A DNA stretch of 64,000 nucleotides from Firmicutes bacterium AM41-11 (GTDB taxonomy: Bacteria > Bacillota_I > Bacilli_A > Erysipelotrichales > Erysipelotrichaceae). Location of the stretch: NCBI GenBank assembly GCA_003480165.1, contig QUIQ01000006.1, positions 1 through 64,000 of the forward strand, in the 5' to 3' direction. The translations under genes were made by a program, and so were the position numbers. The notes beneath the pieces are model-generated. The model did no database searches. It was not told the origin of the DNA and saw only the letters and a list, made by a program, of their open reading frames with translations. The first letter of the stretch is position 1. Each line of letters opens with the position of its first letter. Shown piece after piece: positions 1-7,695 of the stretch.

Positions 1-3
1 ATA

Positions 4-86
4 GCAAGCTGCTGGGTTTTTTTATGTCTGACCTTTTATCTGCATGTAAGCCTGCGAACAGGCAAGCTGCTGGGTCATTTTTTTAT
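4..86. repeat. Direct repeat pair at left edge
   Basis: The 14-mer GCAAGCTGCTGGGT occurs at 4-17 and again at 62-75. Each copy is followed by a T-run and ATG (the second has CA before the Ts). A small hairpin, GCCTG/CAGGC with loop CGAA, lies at 50-63 just before the second copy. Each copy looks like the right arm and T-tail of a rho-independent terminator, and the left arm of the first would lie outside the window. No gene is visible in 1-211. Confidence 0.5.
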
Positions 87-157
87 GCCTATTTATATAC
101 CTTTCTTTGAAAGTTTTTTTTATTTTATATGAAAATTATTTTCAAACATTTTACATA

Positions 158-186
158 TTGACCATATTTTGGTCTTTTTTTAGAAT
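158..186 (+). promoter_or_regulatory. Promoter of the DUF1846 gene
   Basis: TTGACC (158-163), a 17-base spacer and TAGAAT (181-186) give a good sigma-A promoter. It lies about 25 bases before the start codon, and GGAG at 196-199 is the ribosome binding site. Confidence 0.75.
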
Positions 187-211
187 AGTAGTGTTGGAGT
201 GATAAGAGATT

Positions 212-1672
212 ATGAAAATTGGATTTGATAATAAGAAATATCTAAAGATGCAATCAGAGCATATTCAAGAAAGAATATCGCAATTTGATGGAAAACTATA
301 TCTAGAATTTGGCGGCAAATTATTTGATGATTATCATGCAAGCCGTGTTTTACCTGGCTTTGCCCCTGACAGCAAGCTACAAATGTTGATGACTATGAAA
401 GATGATGCGGAAATTGTCATCGCAATCTGTGCAGCAGATATTGAAAACAATAAACTGCGGGGAGACTTAGGTATTTCCTATGATCAAGAAGTTTTACGTT
501 TAATTAAAGAATTTAGTTCGCGTGGTTTATATGTGAGCAGTGTAGTTATTACACAATATTCCCATTCAAAGGCAATTGATCGTTTTAAAGCGAAATTGAA
601 ACGTAGAAAGATCAACGTTTACCAACATTACTATATTGATGGCTATCCGACAAATGCTAAGGCAATCATCTCTAGTAATGGCTTTGGCAAAAATGATTAT
701 ATTGAGACCACTCGTCCTTTAGTTGTCGTTACGGCACCTGGACCTGGTAGCGGAAAGATGGCAACTTGTCTCTCTCAGCTTTACCATGAAAACCTTCATG
801 GAGTAAAAGCCGGTTATGCCAAATATGAAACTTTCCCTATTTGGAATTTAGACTTAAATCACCCGGTGAATTTAGCTTATGAAGCAGCTACAGCGGATCT
901 AAACGATGTCAACATGATTGATCCATTCCATCTTCAAGCGTATGGAAAAATTACCGTGAATTACAATCGAGATGTGGAAATCTTCCCCGTATTAAAGAAT
1001 ATCTTTGAAGAAATTGATGGTTCTTGTCCTTACCAAAGCCCAACTGATATGGGTGTGAATATGGCTGGTTTCTGCATTAGTGATGATGAGGTTTGTTGCC
1101 AAGCGAGTAAGCAGGAAATTATTCGTCGTTATTATGAAACCTATACACGGTATATCAATGAAGAATGTTCGGTAGATGAACTTCATAAACAAGAATTAGT
1201 GATGGAAAAAGCGGGCGTTTCTATTCAAGATCGGAAATGTGTTATAGCCGCCCAAGAAAAAGAAAAGGAAACGAAAGTATATTCTGGTGCGATTGAATTA
1301 GAAGATGGCACAATTATTACAGGAAAAACTACAAGCTTTATGGGAACTTGTTCCGCTACTTTAATTAATGCATTAAAGTATTTAGCGCATATTCCTGAAG
1401 CAGAAAATGTAATTAGTCCCAATGCGTTTGGACCAATTCAAGAGTTAAAAACACGATATTTAGGCAGCGTGAATCCTCGTTTACATATTCAAGAAGTACT
1501 TATTGCACTTTCTCTAAGTGCTCAAGATAATGAGAGTGCGAAGAAAACTTTAGAGGCTTTACCGCTTTTGGATAATACACAAGCTCACTTTACTTCGAAT
1601 ATCAAAACAGAAGATCTCACAATATTAAATCATTTAGGCATTCATTCGACATATGAAGCAGATAAAAGGTAG
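212..1672 (+). CDS. DUF1846 (UPF0371) family protein
   Basis: This 486-residue soluble protein matches the DUF1846/UPF0371 family in length and in its opening, MKIGFDNKKYLKMQSEHI. The family is common in streptococci, clostridia and Erysipelotrichia. I know of no established reaction for it. A glycine-rich stretch (APGPGSGK, about residues 171-178) resembles a nucleotide-binding loop, and the middle carries conserved DMGVNMAGF. There is no signal peptide or membrane segment. The gene has its own promoter and is followed 7 bases later by a small unknown gene, probably in the same transcript. Family assignment is confident; function is unknown. Confidence 0.85.
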   Translation: MKIGFDNKKYLKMQSEHIQERISQFDGKLYLEFGGKLFDDYHASRVLPGFAPDSKLQMLMTMKDDAEIVIAICAADIENNKLRGDLGISYDQEVLRLIKEFSSRGLYVSSVVITQYSHSKAIDRFKAKLKRRKINVYQHYYIDGYPTNAKAIISSNGFGKNDYIETTRPLVVVTAPGPGSGKMATCLSQLYHENLHGVKAGYAKYETFPIWNLDLNHPVNLAYEAATADLNDVNMIDPFHLQAYGKITVNYNRDVEIFPVLKNIFEEIDGSCPYQSPTDMGVNMAGFCISDDEVCCQASKQEIIRRYYETYTRYINEECSVDELHKQELVMEKAGVSIQDRKCVIAAQEKEKETKVYSGAIELEDGTIITGKTTSFMGTCSATLINALKYLAHIPEAENVISPNAFGPIQELKTRYLGSVNPRLHIQEVLIALSLSAQDNESAKKTLEALPLLDNTQAHFTSNIKTEDLTILNHLGIHSTYEADKR

Positions 1673-1679
1673 GACGATT

Positions 1680-1967
1680 ATGGCAAAATCATTACCAAGC
1701 TCAGGTGCAGGAGCAACCCGCATTATTTTAAAGAATAAAGACGCTTTTCATTTCGATTTGCGTGAGAAAAAAGAAGAAAATGGAAAGATGAGTTATTTAT
1801 ACGATGTTTTTTATGAAAATGCGACAGGAACATTAAATATTCAAGTCGATCAGAATGAACCAGTTGTAGCCGCATTGAATTTAAGTCTCGGTAAAGTCAT
1901 CACTTTAGCGAATGATGCGAATCTAAAAAAATTATGTAAATATGTGATGGAAAACACAAACAGCTAG
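1680..1967 (+). CDS. Small protein of unknown function
   Basis: This is a 95-residue protein that I do not recognise. The ATG at 1680 (MAKSLPSSGAG) follows AGGA at 1671-1674; an in-frame upstream ATG at 1653 would overlap the preceding gene and has no good ribosome binding site. The product is soluble, mixed charge, without a signal peptide or cysteines, and has a possible alpha/beta fold (DVFYENATGTLNIQV). It is probably co-transcribed with the DUF1846 gene. Its stop codon lies inside the left arm of a terminator shared with the convergent nnr gene. Confidence 0.65.
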   Translation: MAKSLPSSGAGATRIILKNKDAFHFDLREKKEENGKMSYLYDVFYENATGTLNIQVDQNEPVVAALNLSLGKVITLANDANLKKLCKYVMENTNS

Positions 1968-1990
1968 TTAATCAACTAGCTGCGTTTTTC
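1961..1990. terminator. Bidirectional terminator
   Basis: A 9-bp stem, CAGCTAGTT (1961-1969) with AACTAGCTG (1974-1982) and loop AATC, is followed by CGTTTTTC on the + strand. The minus strand is also T-rich beyond the stem. The stop codons of both convergent genes (TAG 1965-1967 and, on the minus strand, TAA 1970-1968) lie within it. Confidence 0.8.
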
Positions 1991-3473
1991 TTAATGTTTT
2001 AAAGACTCGAGGAATAGCTTCCAATAAGTCTTCTGGTTGGAAGCATGCGGGATCTAAATTTTGTTTGGCACATTCAGAGTGGATAAAACAAGCACTCATT
2101 GCGGCTTGGAAATCATCCCCTGATTGTCCATATAAGCCGGTTAGAATCCCACAAAGAATATCTCCACTACCTCCTTTGGCAAGAGCACTGTTGGGGCTTG
2201 CCAAGATGGCACATCGCTCACCTTTTGAAACAATGCTGATACTGGATTTTAAAACCAAGGTGCAATTGGGATATGCACGCGAAAAAGCTTTAGCGGCTTG
2301 AATCGGTTGTGCGGCAATGGTTTTTACATCCATGGATAAGATATAACTTAGTTCCTTTACATGAGGCGTCAAAATGGTTGGTGCACTACGTTTAAGCAGT
2401 TCACTTTGATCTTGTAGAGCCCAAAATGCATCCGCATCTAAAATAAGTGGTTTATTACTTTGTAAAGCGAGTTTTAGTAATTCTTTTGTGATGGCATTGC
2501 GGCCTAAACCATTTCCTATGGAAATTACATCATATTGCGAAACATTGTCTAAGAATATATTTAGGATGGCTTTAGAGAACTTACCATCCTGGCTCGGACA
2601 GACCAGTCGCATGGCACTATCCATCTTATAGGCAAGAATATCGGCAATACAATCCGGAATACATAGGGTTAAAGTTCCAATGCCACTTTTGTAACAAGCT
2701 TTGGCAGCCATTGTGATAGCTCCATGCATCGCTTGACTCCCACCAATCATAAGGGCTTTGCCAAAAGTTCCTTTATGGGAAAAGTCGGAACGCAAGGGAA
2801 GCTTTGCGTTATTTGCATCAATGAATACTGGTGCTTTTAGGTTCTTATGGGGAATTCCAATATCAAAACACTGAAGCTTTCCAGAGATGCGTAAACCATC
2901 TCCTACAAGATGCCCTTCTTTTAAACAATCCAGGGCATAGGTTTGGTCTGCTTGAATGGCACAACCGAGGATTTCTCCGGTAGTGGCATCAAGGCCACTG
3001 GCAATATCAATGGAAATGGTTTGAACGTTTGTTTCATTGATAGCTTGGATGATAGCTTTCCATTGCCCTTCAATCGGACGGGATAAGCCGTTTCCAAATA
3101 GCGCATCTACAATCAAGTCGGCTTTATCTAATGCCATTAAGAATTCTTGATAGTTTGTATGAATGGGATAGTTTAATGCTTGTAGAATTTCAAATTGTAC
3201 GTTTTCCGATTCCGACATCGAAGTACCAGGTAGATAGATAAAAGGCCTTACACCTTTTTGATAGAGCAGTCTAGCTATGGCCAGCCCATCTCCACCATTA
3301 TTTCCAGGTCCTGCCACAATCACAATATTATGCTTCTTTGTTTGTAGGATATGTTCTGTACAAACCTGAGCCGCATGTTCCATTAGTATAAGGGATGGAA
3401 TATGATAGAGCTTTGTGGCATTTTCGTCTTCTTGTCGGGCTTGTTGGGCATTGCAAATATACATATTATTCAA
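1968..3473 (-). CDS. nnr: Bifunctional NAD(P)H-hydrate epimerase / ADP-dependent dehydratase
   Basis: This protein repairs hydrated NAD(P)H. The N-terminal YjeF domain epimerises the R and S hydrates, and the C-terminal ribokinase-like domain dehydrates the S form using ADP. The 501-residue length fits the full fusion. Residues 55-63 show GPGNNGGDG of the epimerase, and the C-terminal half carries KGTFGKALMIGGS and the late GGSGDILCG motif with the catalytic Asp. The start overlaps the stop of the upstream Dabb gene by 8 bases, so the two are translationally coupled. No residues appear to be missing. Confidence 0.92.
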   Translation of the reverse strand: MNNMYICNAQQARQEDENATKLYHIPSLILMEHAAQVCTEHILQTKKHNIVIVAGPGNNGGDGLAIARLLYQKGVRPFIYLPGTSMSESENVQFEILQALNYPIHTNYQEFLMALDKADLIVDALFGNGLSRPIEGQWKAIIQAINETNVQTISIDIASGLDATTGEILGCAIQADQTYALDCLKEGHLVGDGLRISGKLQCFDIGIPHKNLKAPVFIDANNAKLPLRSDFSHKGTFGKALMIGGSQAMHGAITMAAKACYKSGIGTLTLCIPDCIADILAYKMDSAMRLVCPSQDGKFSKAILNIFLDNVSQYDVISIGNGLGRNAITKELLKLALQSNKPLILDADAFWALQDQSELLKRSAPTILTPHVKELSYILSMDVKTIAAQPIQAAKAFSRAYPNCTLVLKSSISIVSKGERCAILASPNSALAKGGSGDILCGILTGLYGQSGDDFQAAMSACFIHSECAKQNLDPACFQPEDLLEAIPRVFKTLRKTQLVD

Positions 3474-3744
3474 AATCTACCGTCTTTGAGCATGCAATAT
3501 AAGGAGCAAATTCTTTTTTACAAGCACAGTGCAAAGCGTTTTCTTGATAGGCATCTAAGTTTTCTTTGGGAAGACGAACAATTAAAGCTAAATCGAAACT
3601 TCGATCAGAATGTAAAAAGTCCATACCTACTTCCATTTCATCAACTAAATCAATTTTTCCTTGCATTTTGTTTAAAATATCTGCAACCTTTTGTTGGTTT
3701 TCCAAGGTGCATTCTTTTAATTTAAAAAATACGATATGTGTCAT
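3466..3744 (-). CDS. Dabb (stress-responsive A/B barrel) domain protein
   Basis: This 92-residue protein matches the dimeric alpha-beta barrel (Dabb) family: it opens MTHIVFFKLKE, then has a helix ending in MQGKIDLV, a strand VGMDF and the SFDLALIV segment. Family members are small dimers of varied or unknown activity. It is the first gene of the minus-strand pair with nnr, and its ribosome binding site (GAGGTGA on the minus strand) is just upstream. The pairing suggests a housekeeping or metabolite-repair role, which is inference only. Confidence 0.8.
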   Translation of the reverse strand: MTHIVFFKLKECTLENQQKVADILNKMQGKIDLVDEMEVGMDFLHSDRSFDLALIVRLPKENLDAYQENALHCACKKEFAPYIACSKTVDFE

Positions 3745-3785
3745 AGTATCACCTCGGTATTACTATATAATAGTTTTTAAAAAAA

Positions 3786-3814
3786 TGCTTGTGCGAATCA
3801 TATTGTGTTATAAT
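3786..3814 (+). promoter_or_regulatory. Extended -10 promoter of the flippase gene
   Basis: TATAAT at 3809-3814 is preceded by TGT (extended -10). The -35 is weak (TGCTTG, 3786-3791, 17-base spacer). The site lies in the divergent region between the Dabb gene and the flippase gene. Confidence 0.6.
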
Positions 3815-3836
3815 TGGTACTCAAAAGGGGTTAACT

Positions 3837-5450
3837 ATGTTAAAACAATCGAAGGTAAAAAATTCCATTGTACTATCTGGATTAGTTGGTACAGGTGGTT
3901 TATTTGTAGCTAAATTAATTGGTATCGTTTATGCGATACCCTTTTCAAGTATTTTAGGAAATGTAGAATACATGGGCTTTTATGGACAAGCGTATAACAT
4001 TTATTCCTATGTTTTAAATGTATTTACAGCCGGATTTCCATTTGCGATTGCCACAATGGTTGCCAAATACACCGTCTTAAATGATACGAAAACCGTCTTG
4101 TTGGTAAAGAAAGTAGCCATATCGATGATGATGCTGATGGGCTTTGTCGGCATGGTCTTAATGATGGCTTTTTCTGGTGTATTAGCACCACTTATGGTTG
4201 CCAATAACGCTGCCATTATGGCCAATGTGCTTCGTTTCTTAGCTATTGCGCTCTTTTTTGTGCCTGTTTTATCGGCTTTTCGAGGCTATTATCAAGGTTT
4301 AAAAGAGATGGAAGAATATGCTTTCTCACAAGCATTTGAACAAATCTTCCGCGTTGGTTTTTTATTATCTGCGGCTTGTTTGATTGTCTATGGTCTACAT
4401 ATTGAACGGCGGTGGGCTTTATATACTTCGGTTCTTTCTACTTCTGTAGCAGCAGTTGCTGGAATTCTACAAATCATGCACTTTGACCGTAAGAAATCAA
4501 AAGAAATCGTTTCTGCTGCCAAGCAACAAGAAAAAGCCAGTTTACAAGAAAAAGCTATTTTAAAAGAATTATTTATCTTGGCCATCCCTTATTTGATTTC
4601 TTCGATTTTAGGTTATTCTCAATCCATCTTTAATGGGGTTTTATTACCAACCGGATTAAAGATGCATTATACATCCACGGATATGATTTCTACGATTATT
4701 TCGGCAACGAGTTATGTAGGGGTAAAGTTAACGGCCATTCCGATGGTCTTAGCTCCAGGATTTACAGCCGCGATTATTCCGCATATCACAACCGCTTTAA
4801 CGCAAAATAATAAAAAGCTTGTGCGTAAAAATGTCATTGATTGTTTGAATGTAGTTTTATATATTGGCCTACCTGTTGCCTTCTGTTTGTTTGTATATAG
4901 TGCACCTTTAAACTATACCTTGTTTTATACCGATGATTTGGCAACAAGTACGATGGTTATACAGTGGTTGACTATTGAAGCAATTACCGGCTTTGTCCTA
5001 CCAGTCGTGACCAATTTGATGATGGCTTTAAAACTGCAACCCAAAGTATTAAAGCGTTTGGCCATCAATGCTGTGATCAAAGGCGTTTTAATGGTTCCTT
5101 TAACAGCCTTGCTTGGATATGGTGGAGCTGTTATTGCTTCCTTAATTGCGGATGCTTATCTGATTATTTCTTGTCTCCATCAAATTTCGGTAGCATATCA
5201 TATTTCTTACAATAAAGTCATTGCGGTTGTCTTACGAATTGGTGTTGGATTACTTGCTTTATGGCTTGTAGCGACTGGTTTAAACCATATTGGTTTAGAT
5301 GGTTTATCAAATGGAAAACTCGTTTGTTTGGTGAAGATGTGCATCAATGGATGTATCAGTATGCTTGTATATGTAGCCGTTACGGTAGCTTTAAAAATAC
5401 CGCAACTGGTATTTCATAAGTCCTTATCTATTCCAAGGGGGAAGAAGTAA
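3837..5450 (+). CDS. Polysaccharide/lipid II flippase, MurJ/SpoVB (YtgP) type
   Basis: This is an integral membrane protein of 537 residues with about 14 hydrophobic segments, of the MVF/polysaccharide-biosynthesis exporter superfamily. The N-terminus (SIVLSGLVGTGGLFVAKLIG) and the FRGYYQG loop are typical of Bacillota YtgP/SpoVB proteins, which flip lipid-linked cell-wall precursors. I chose the ATG at 3837 because AAAAGGGG (3823-3830) sits 6 bases upstream; an earlier in-frame start at 3789 lies upstream of the -10. The last base of its stop codon is the first base of the mnmG start. The exact substrate (lipid II or another polymer) cannot be told from sequence. Confidence 0.85.
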   Translation: MLKQSKVKNSIVLSGLVGTGGLFVAKLIGIVYAIPFSSILGNVEYMGFYGQAYNIYSYVLNVFTAGFPFAIATMVAKYTVLNDTKTVLLVKKVAISMMMLMGFVGMVLMMAFSGVLAPLMVANNAAIMANVLRFLAIALFFVPVLSAFRGYYQGLKEMEEYAFSQAFEQIFRVGFLLSAACLIVYGLHIERRWALYTSVLSTSVAAVAGILQIMHFDRKKSKEIVSAAKQQEKASLQEKAILKELFILAIPYLISSILGYSQSIFNGVLLPTGLKMHYTSTDMISTIISATSYVGVKLTAIPMVLAPGFTAAIIPHITTALTQNNKKLVRKNVIDCLNVVLYIGLPVAFCLFVYSAPLNYTLFYTDDLATSTMVIQWLTIEAITGFVLPVVTNLMMALKLQPKVLKRLAINAVIKGVLMVPLTALLGYGGAVIASLIADAYLIISCLHQISVAYHISYNKVIAVVLRIGVGLLALWLVATGLNHIGLDGLSNGKLVCLVKMCINGCISMLVYVAVTVALKIPQLVFHKSLSIPRGKK

Positions 5451-7297
5451 TGTTTGATGTGATTGTAATTGGAGGGGGTCATGCCGGAATTGAAGCTGCC
5501 ATGGCAGCTAGCCGGATGCAAAAGAACACAGCCCTTTTAACAATGAATATCGATATGGTCGGTTCTATGCCTTGTAATCCCAGTGTGGGAGGACCAGCTA
5601 AAGGCATTGTCGTTCGGGAAATTGATGCTTTAGGTGGAATTATGCCAGTTGCAGCCGATCAAACGGCCCTGCAATTTAAAATGTTAAATACCACCAAAGG
5701 ACCAGGCGTTTGGTCTTTACGGGTACAAAGCGATAAAGAAGCATACAAAAAGTTTATGAAACAAGCCCTGCTTAAACAAGAGCATCTAACGGTCATTGAA
5801 ACGATGGTTGCTTCTTTATGGATTGAAGATCAGAAAGTACGTGGGGTTCATTGCCAAGATGGAACGAGTATTGAGTCTAAAGCTGTAATCTTGACTACCG
5901 GTACGTATATGACAAGTTCGGTATTGCGTGGCCATACGGCAACAAGTTCTGGGCCTGAATCACAACCAACGATCAATACGTTATCAGAGAGTTTACGGAC
6001 TGCGGGAATTCGTACCTTCCGTTTAAAAACCGGTACACCACCACGGGTGAAGATGGATTCTATTGACTTTGAAAAAACGAGTGTACAACCCGGAACCGAT
6101 GCTTTTCTTCGTTTTAGTGAAACGACAAAACCGGAAGAAGTCTTACCATTCTCGCAACAGGAAGTCTGTCATTTGATTTATACGACACCCAAAACTCATG
6201 AAATTATTCGTAGCCATTTAAAAGATTCGGCCATGTATTCAGGCTTAGTCAAAGGGGTAGGCCCAAGATATTGTCCAAGTATTGAAGATAAACTGGTCCG
6301 TTTTGCGGATAAACCAAGACATCAACTGTTTTTGGAACCCGAATCCAAATCGTTGGATACGATTTATATTCAAGGCTTTTCTACTTCGATGCCAATTGAT
6401 GTACAAGAAGAAATGGTTCATTCCCTACCTGGCTTAGAGAATTGTGTCATTGAAAAATATGCCTATGCGATTGAATACGATGCCATTGATCCATTGCAGA
6501 TGCATCCAAATATGGAAAATAAAATTGTCGAAAACTTATTTACGGCTGGGCAAGTAAATGGAACAAGTGGGTATGAAGAAGCCGCTGGCCAAGGTTTGAT
6601 GGCAGGAATTAATGCAGCTTTGAAGCTGGATGGAAAAGCACCATTTATTCTACGTCGTGATCAAGCCTATATTGGCGTTATGATTGATGACCTTTGTACC
6701 AAGGGAACAAAAGAGCCCTATCGTTTATTGACTTCACGGGCTGAATATCGCTTATTGCTGCGTCATGATAATGCCGAAGAGCGTTTACTAGAAATGGGTT
6801 ATGAAATCGGTTGTGTGGATGAAAAGCGTTACCAGACTTTTTGTCATAAACAAGAAGCTATTCAAAAAGCCATTGAAGATTTAAAAGAAGTACACGTAAA
6901 ACCAAGTGATGCCTTGAATGCTTATCTTCAATCATGTGGGTTTGAACCTATGCAACGTGGCATGACCGAATATCAATTGTTGAAACGTCCAAAAGTGAAA
7001 ATTTCTGATCTAACTACATTTACCAATGTGGATTTTGGTGAAGAAATCAATTCACATATTGAAATTGCGATAAAATATGAGGGGTATATTAATAAAGCAA
7101 AGCGAGATGCGAAACATCTTCAACAAATGGAAAGCGTGGCCTTACCAAAAGATTTAGATTATGCCCATATGGATAATATTTCTTTAGAGGCACGTCAGAA
7201 ATTATCGGAGATTCGTCCCGCTACACTTGGACAAGCTAGCCGTATTTCAGGCATTAATCCAAGTGATATTGCGATTTTGGCAATGAAAGTGCGATAG
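5450..7297 (+). CDS. mnmG: tRNA uridine-5-carboxymethylaminomethyl modification enzyme MnmG (GidA)
   Basis: The FAD-dependent MnmG subunit works with the GTPase MnmE to place carboxymethylaminomethyl groups on U34 of certain tRNAs. The 615-residue protein begins MFDVIVIGGGHAGIEAA, the FAD-binding Rossmann motif. It also has the family signatures MPCNPSVGGPAKG and GQVNGTSGYEEAAGQG, and ends with the helical C-terminal domain (ARQKLSEIRPATLGQASRISG). It overlaps the upstream stop by one base. mnmE and rsmG are not adjacent in this window, which is a departure from the common gidA neighbourhood. Confidence 0.96.
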   Translation: MFDVIVIGGGHAGIEAAMAASRMQKNTALLTMNIDMVGSMPCNPSVGGPAKGIVVREIDALGGIMPVAADQTALQFKMLNTTKGPGVWSLRVQSDKEAYKKFMKQALLKQEHLTVIETMVASLWIEDQKVRGVHCQDGTSIESKAVILTTGTYMTSSVLRGHTATSSGPESQPTINTLSESLRTAGIRTFRLKTGTPPRVKMDSIDFEKTSVQPGTDAFLRFSETTKPEEVLPFSQQEVCHLIYTTPKTHEIIRSHLKDSAMYSGLVKGVGPRYCPSIEDKLVRFADKPRHQLFLEPESKSLDTIYIQGFSTSMPIDVQEEMVHSLPGLENCVIEKYAYAIEYDAIDPLQMHPNMENKIVENLFTAGQVNGTSGYEEAAGQGLMAGINAALKLDGKAPFILRRDQAYIGVMIDDLCTKGTKEPYRLLTSRAEYRLLLRHDNAEERLLEMGYEIGCVDEKRYQTFCHKQEAIQKAIEDLKEVHVKPSDALNAYLQSCGFEPMQRGMTEYQLLKRPKVKISDLTTFTNVDFGEEINSHIEIAIKYEGYINKAKRDAKHLQQMESVALPKDLDYAHMDNISLEARQKLSEIRPATLGQASRISGINPSDIAILAMKVR

Positions 7298-7310
7298 AAA
7301 AGAGGGGACT

Positions 7311-7610
7311 ATGGCAAAGGCAAAAAAGCGAAAAAAGAATCGATGGATCTATCTTGTGTTGGTAGGTGTCATTTGTCTATGCGTTGGGTCGGGAATCAAA
7401 GAATTAAAAACGACCGTGGACTTAAAAAACAGTATTGAACAATCCAACACTAAGCTCAAAGAACTTAAGGCAAAGCAGACGGATTTAGAGAAGAAAAAGA
7501 AAAATCTTTTAGATCCTGATTATATTGAATATATTGCACGGGGGAAATACTTAGTCACAAAAGAAGGGGAACAGGTATTCAAATTTCCGAGTACAAAACA
7601 AGAAGATTAG
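7311..7610 (+). CDS. FtsB/DivIC-family septum protein
   Basis: This 99-residue protein has the architecture of DivIC/FtsL/FtsB proteins: a very basic N-terminus (MAKAKKRKKNR), one membrane span (about residues 13-30), a coiled coil (about 37-66, rich in Lys, Glu and Leu), and the family end motif DPDYIEYIARGKYLVTKEGE. Such proteins act in the divisome bridging complex at the septum. It begins 13 bases after mnmG with AGAGGGG as ribosome binding site and is the last gene before a strong terminator. DivIC and FtsL cannot be fully separated by eye, but DivIC fits best. Confidence 0.85.
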   Translation: MAKAKKRKKNRWIYLVLVGVICLCVGSGIKELKTTVDLKNSIEQSNTKLKELKAKQTDLEKKKKNLLDPDYIEYIARGKYLVTKEGEQVFKFPSTKQED

Positions 7611-7640
7611 CAGGCACGATAGAGTGCCTGTCTTTTTTTT
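7611..7640 (+). terminator. Terminator after the DivIC-like gene
   Basis: CAGGCAC (7611-7617) pairs with GTGCCTG (7624-7630), followed by TCTTTTTTTT. Confidence 0.9.
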
Positions 7641-7644
7641 GAAT

Positions 7645-7676
7645 TAGACATTTTGACATTTGTCATATATGATAAT
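7645..7676 (+). promoter_or_regulatory. Promoter with operator-like dyad before PTS IICBA
   Basis: TAGACA (7645-7650), 17 bases and TATGAT (7668-7673) give a plausible promoter. The spacer contains a perfect dyad TGACA-TT-TGTCA (7654-7665), a likely repressor site. TTGACA at 7653-7658 is also present, but only a poor -10 lies at the right distance from it. The RNA leader would be too short for an antiterminator switch. Confidence 0.55.
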
Positions 7677-7695
7677 AGAAGACTTAGGAGTAGGG

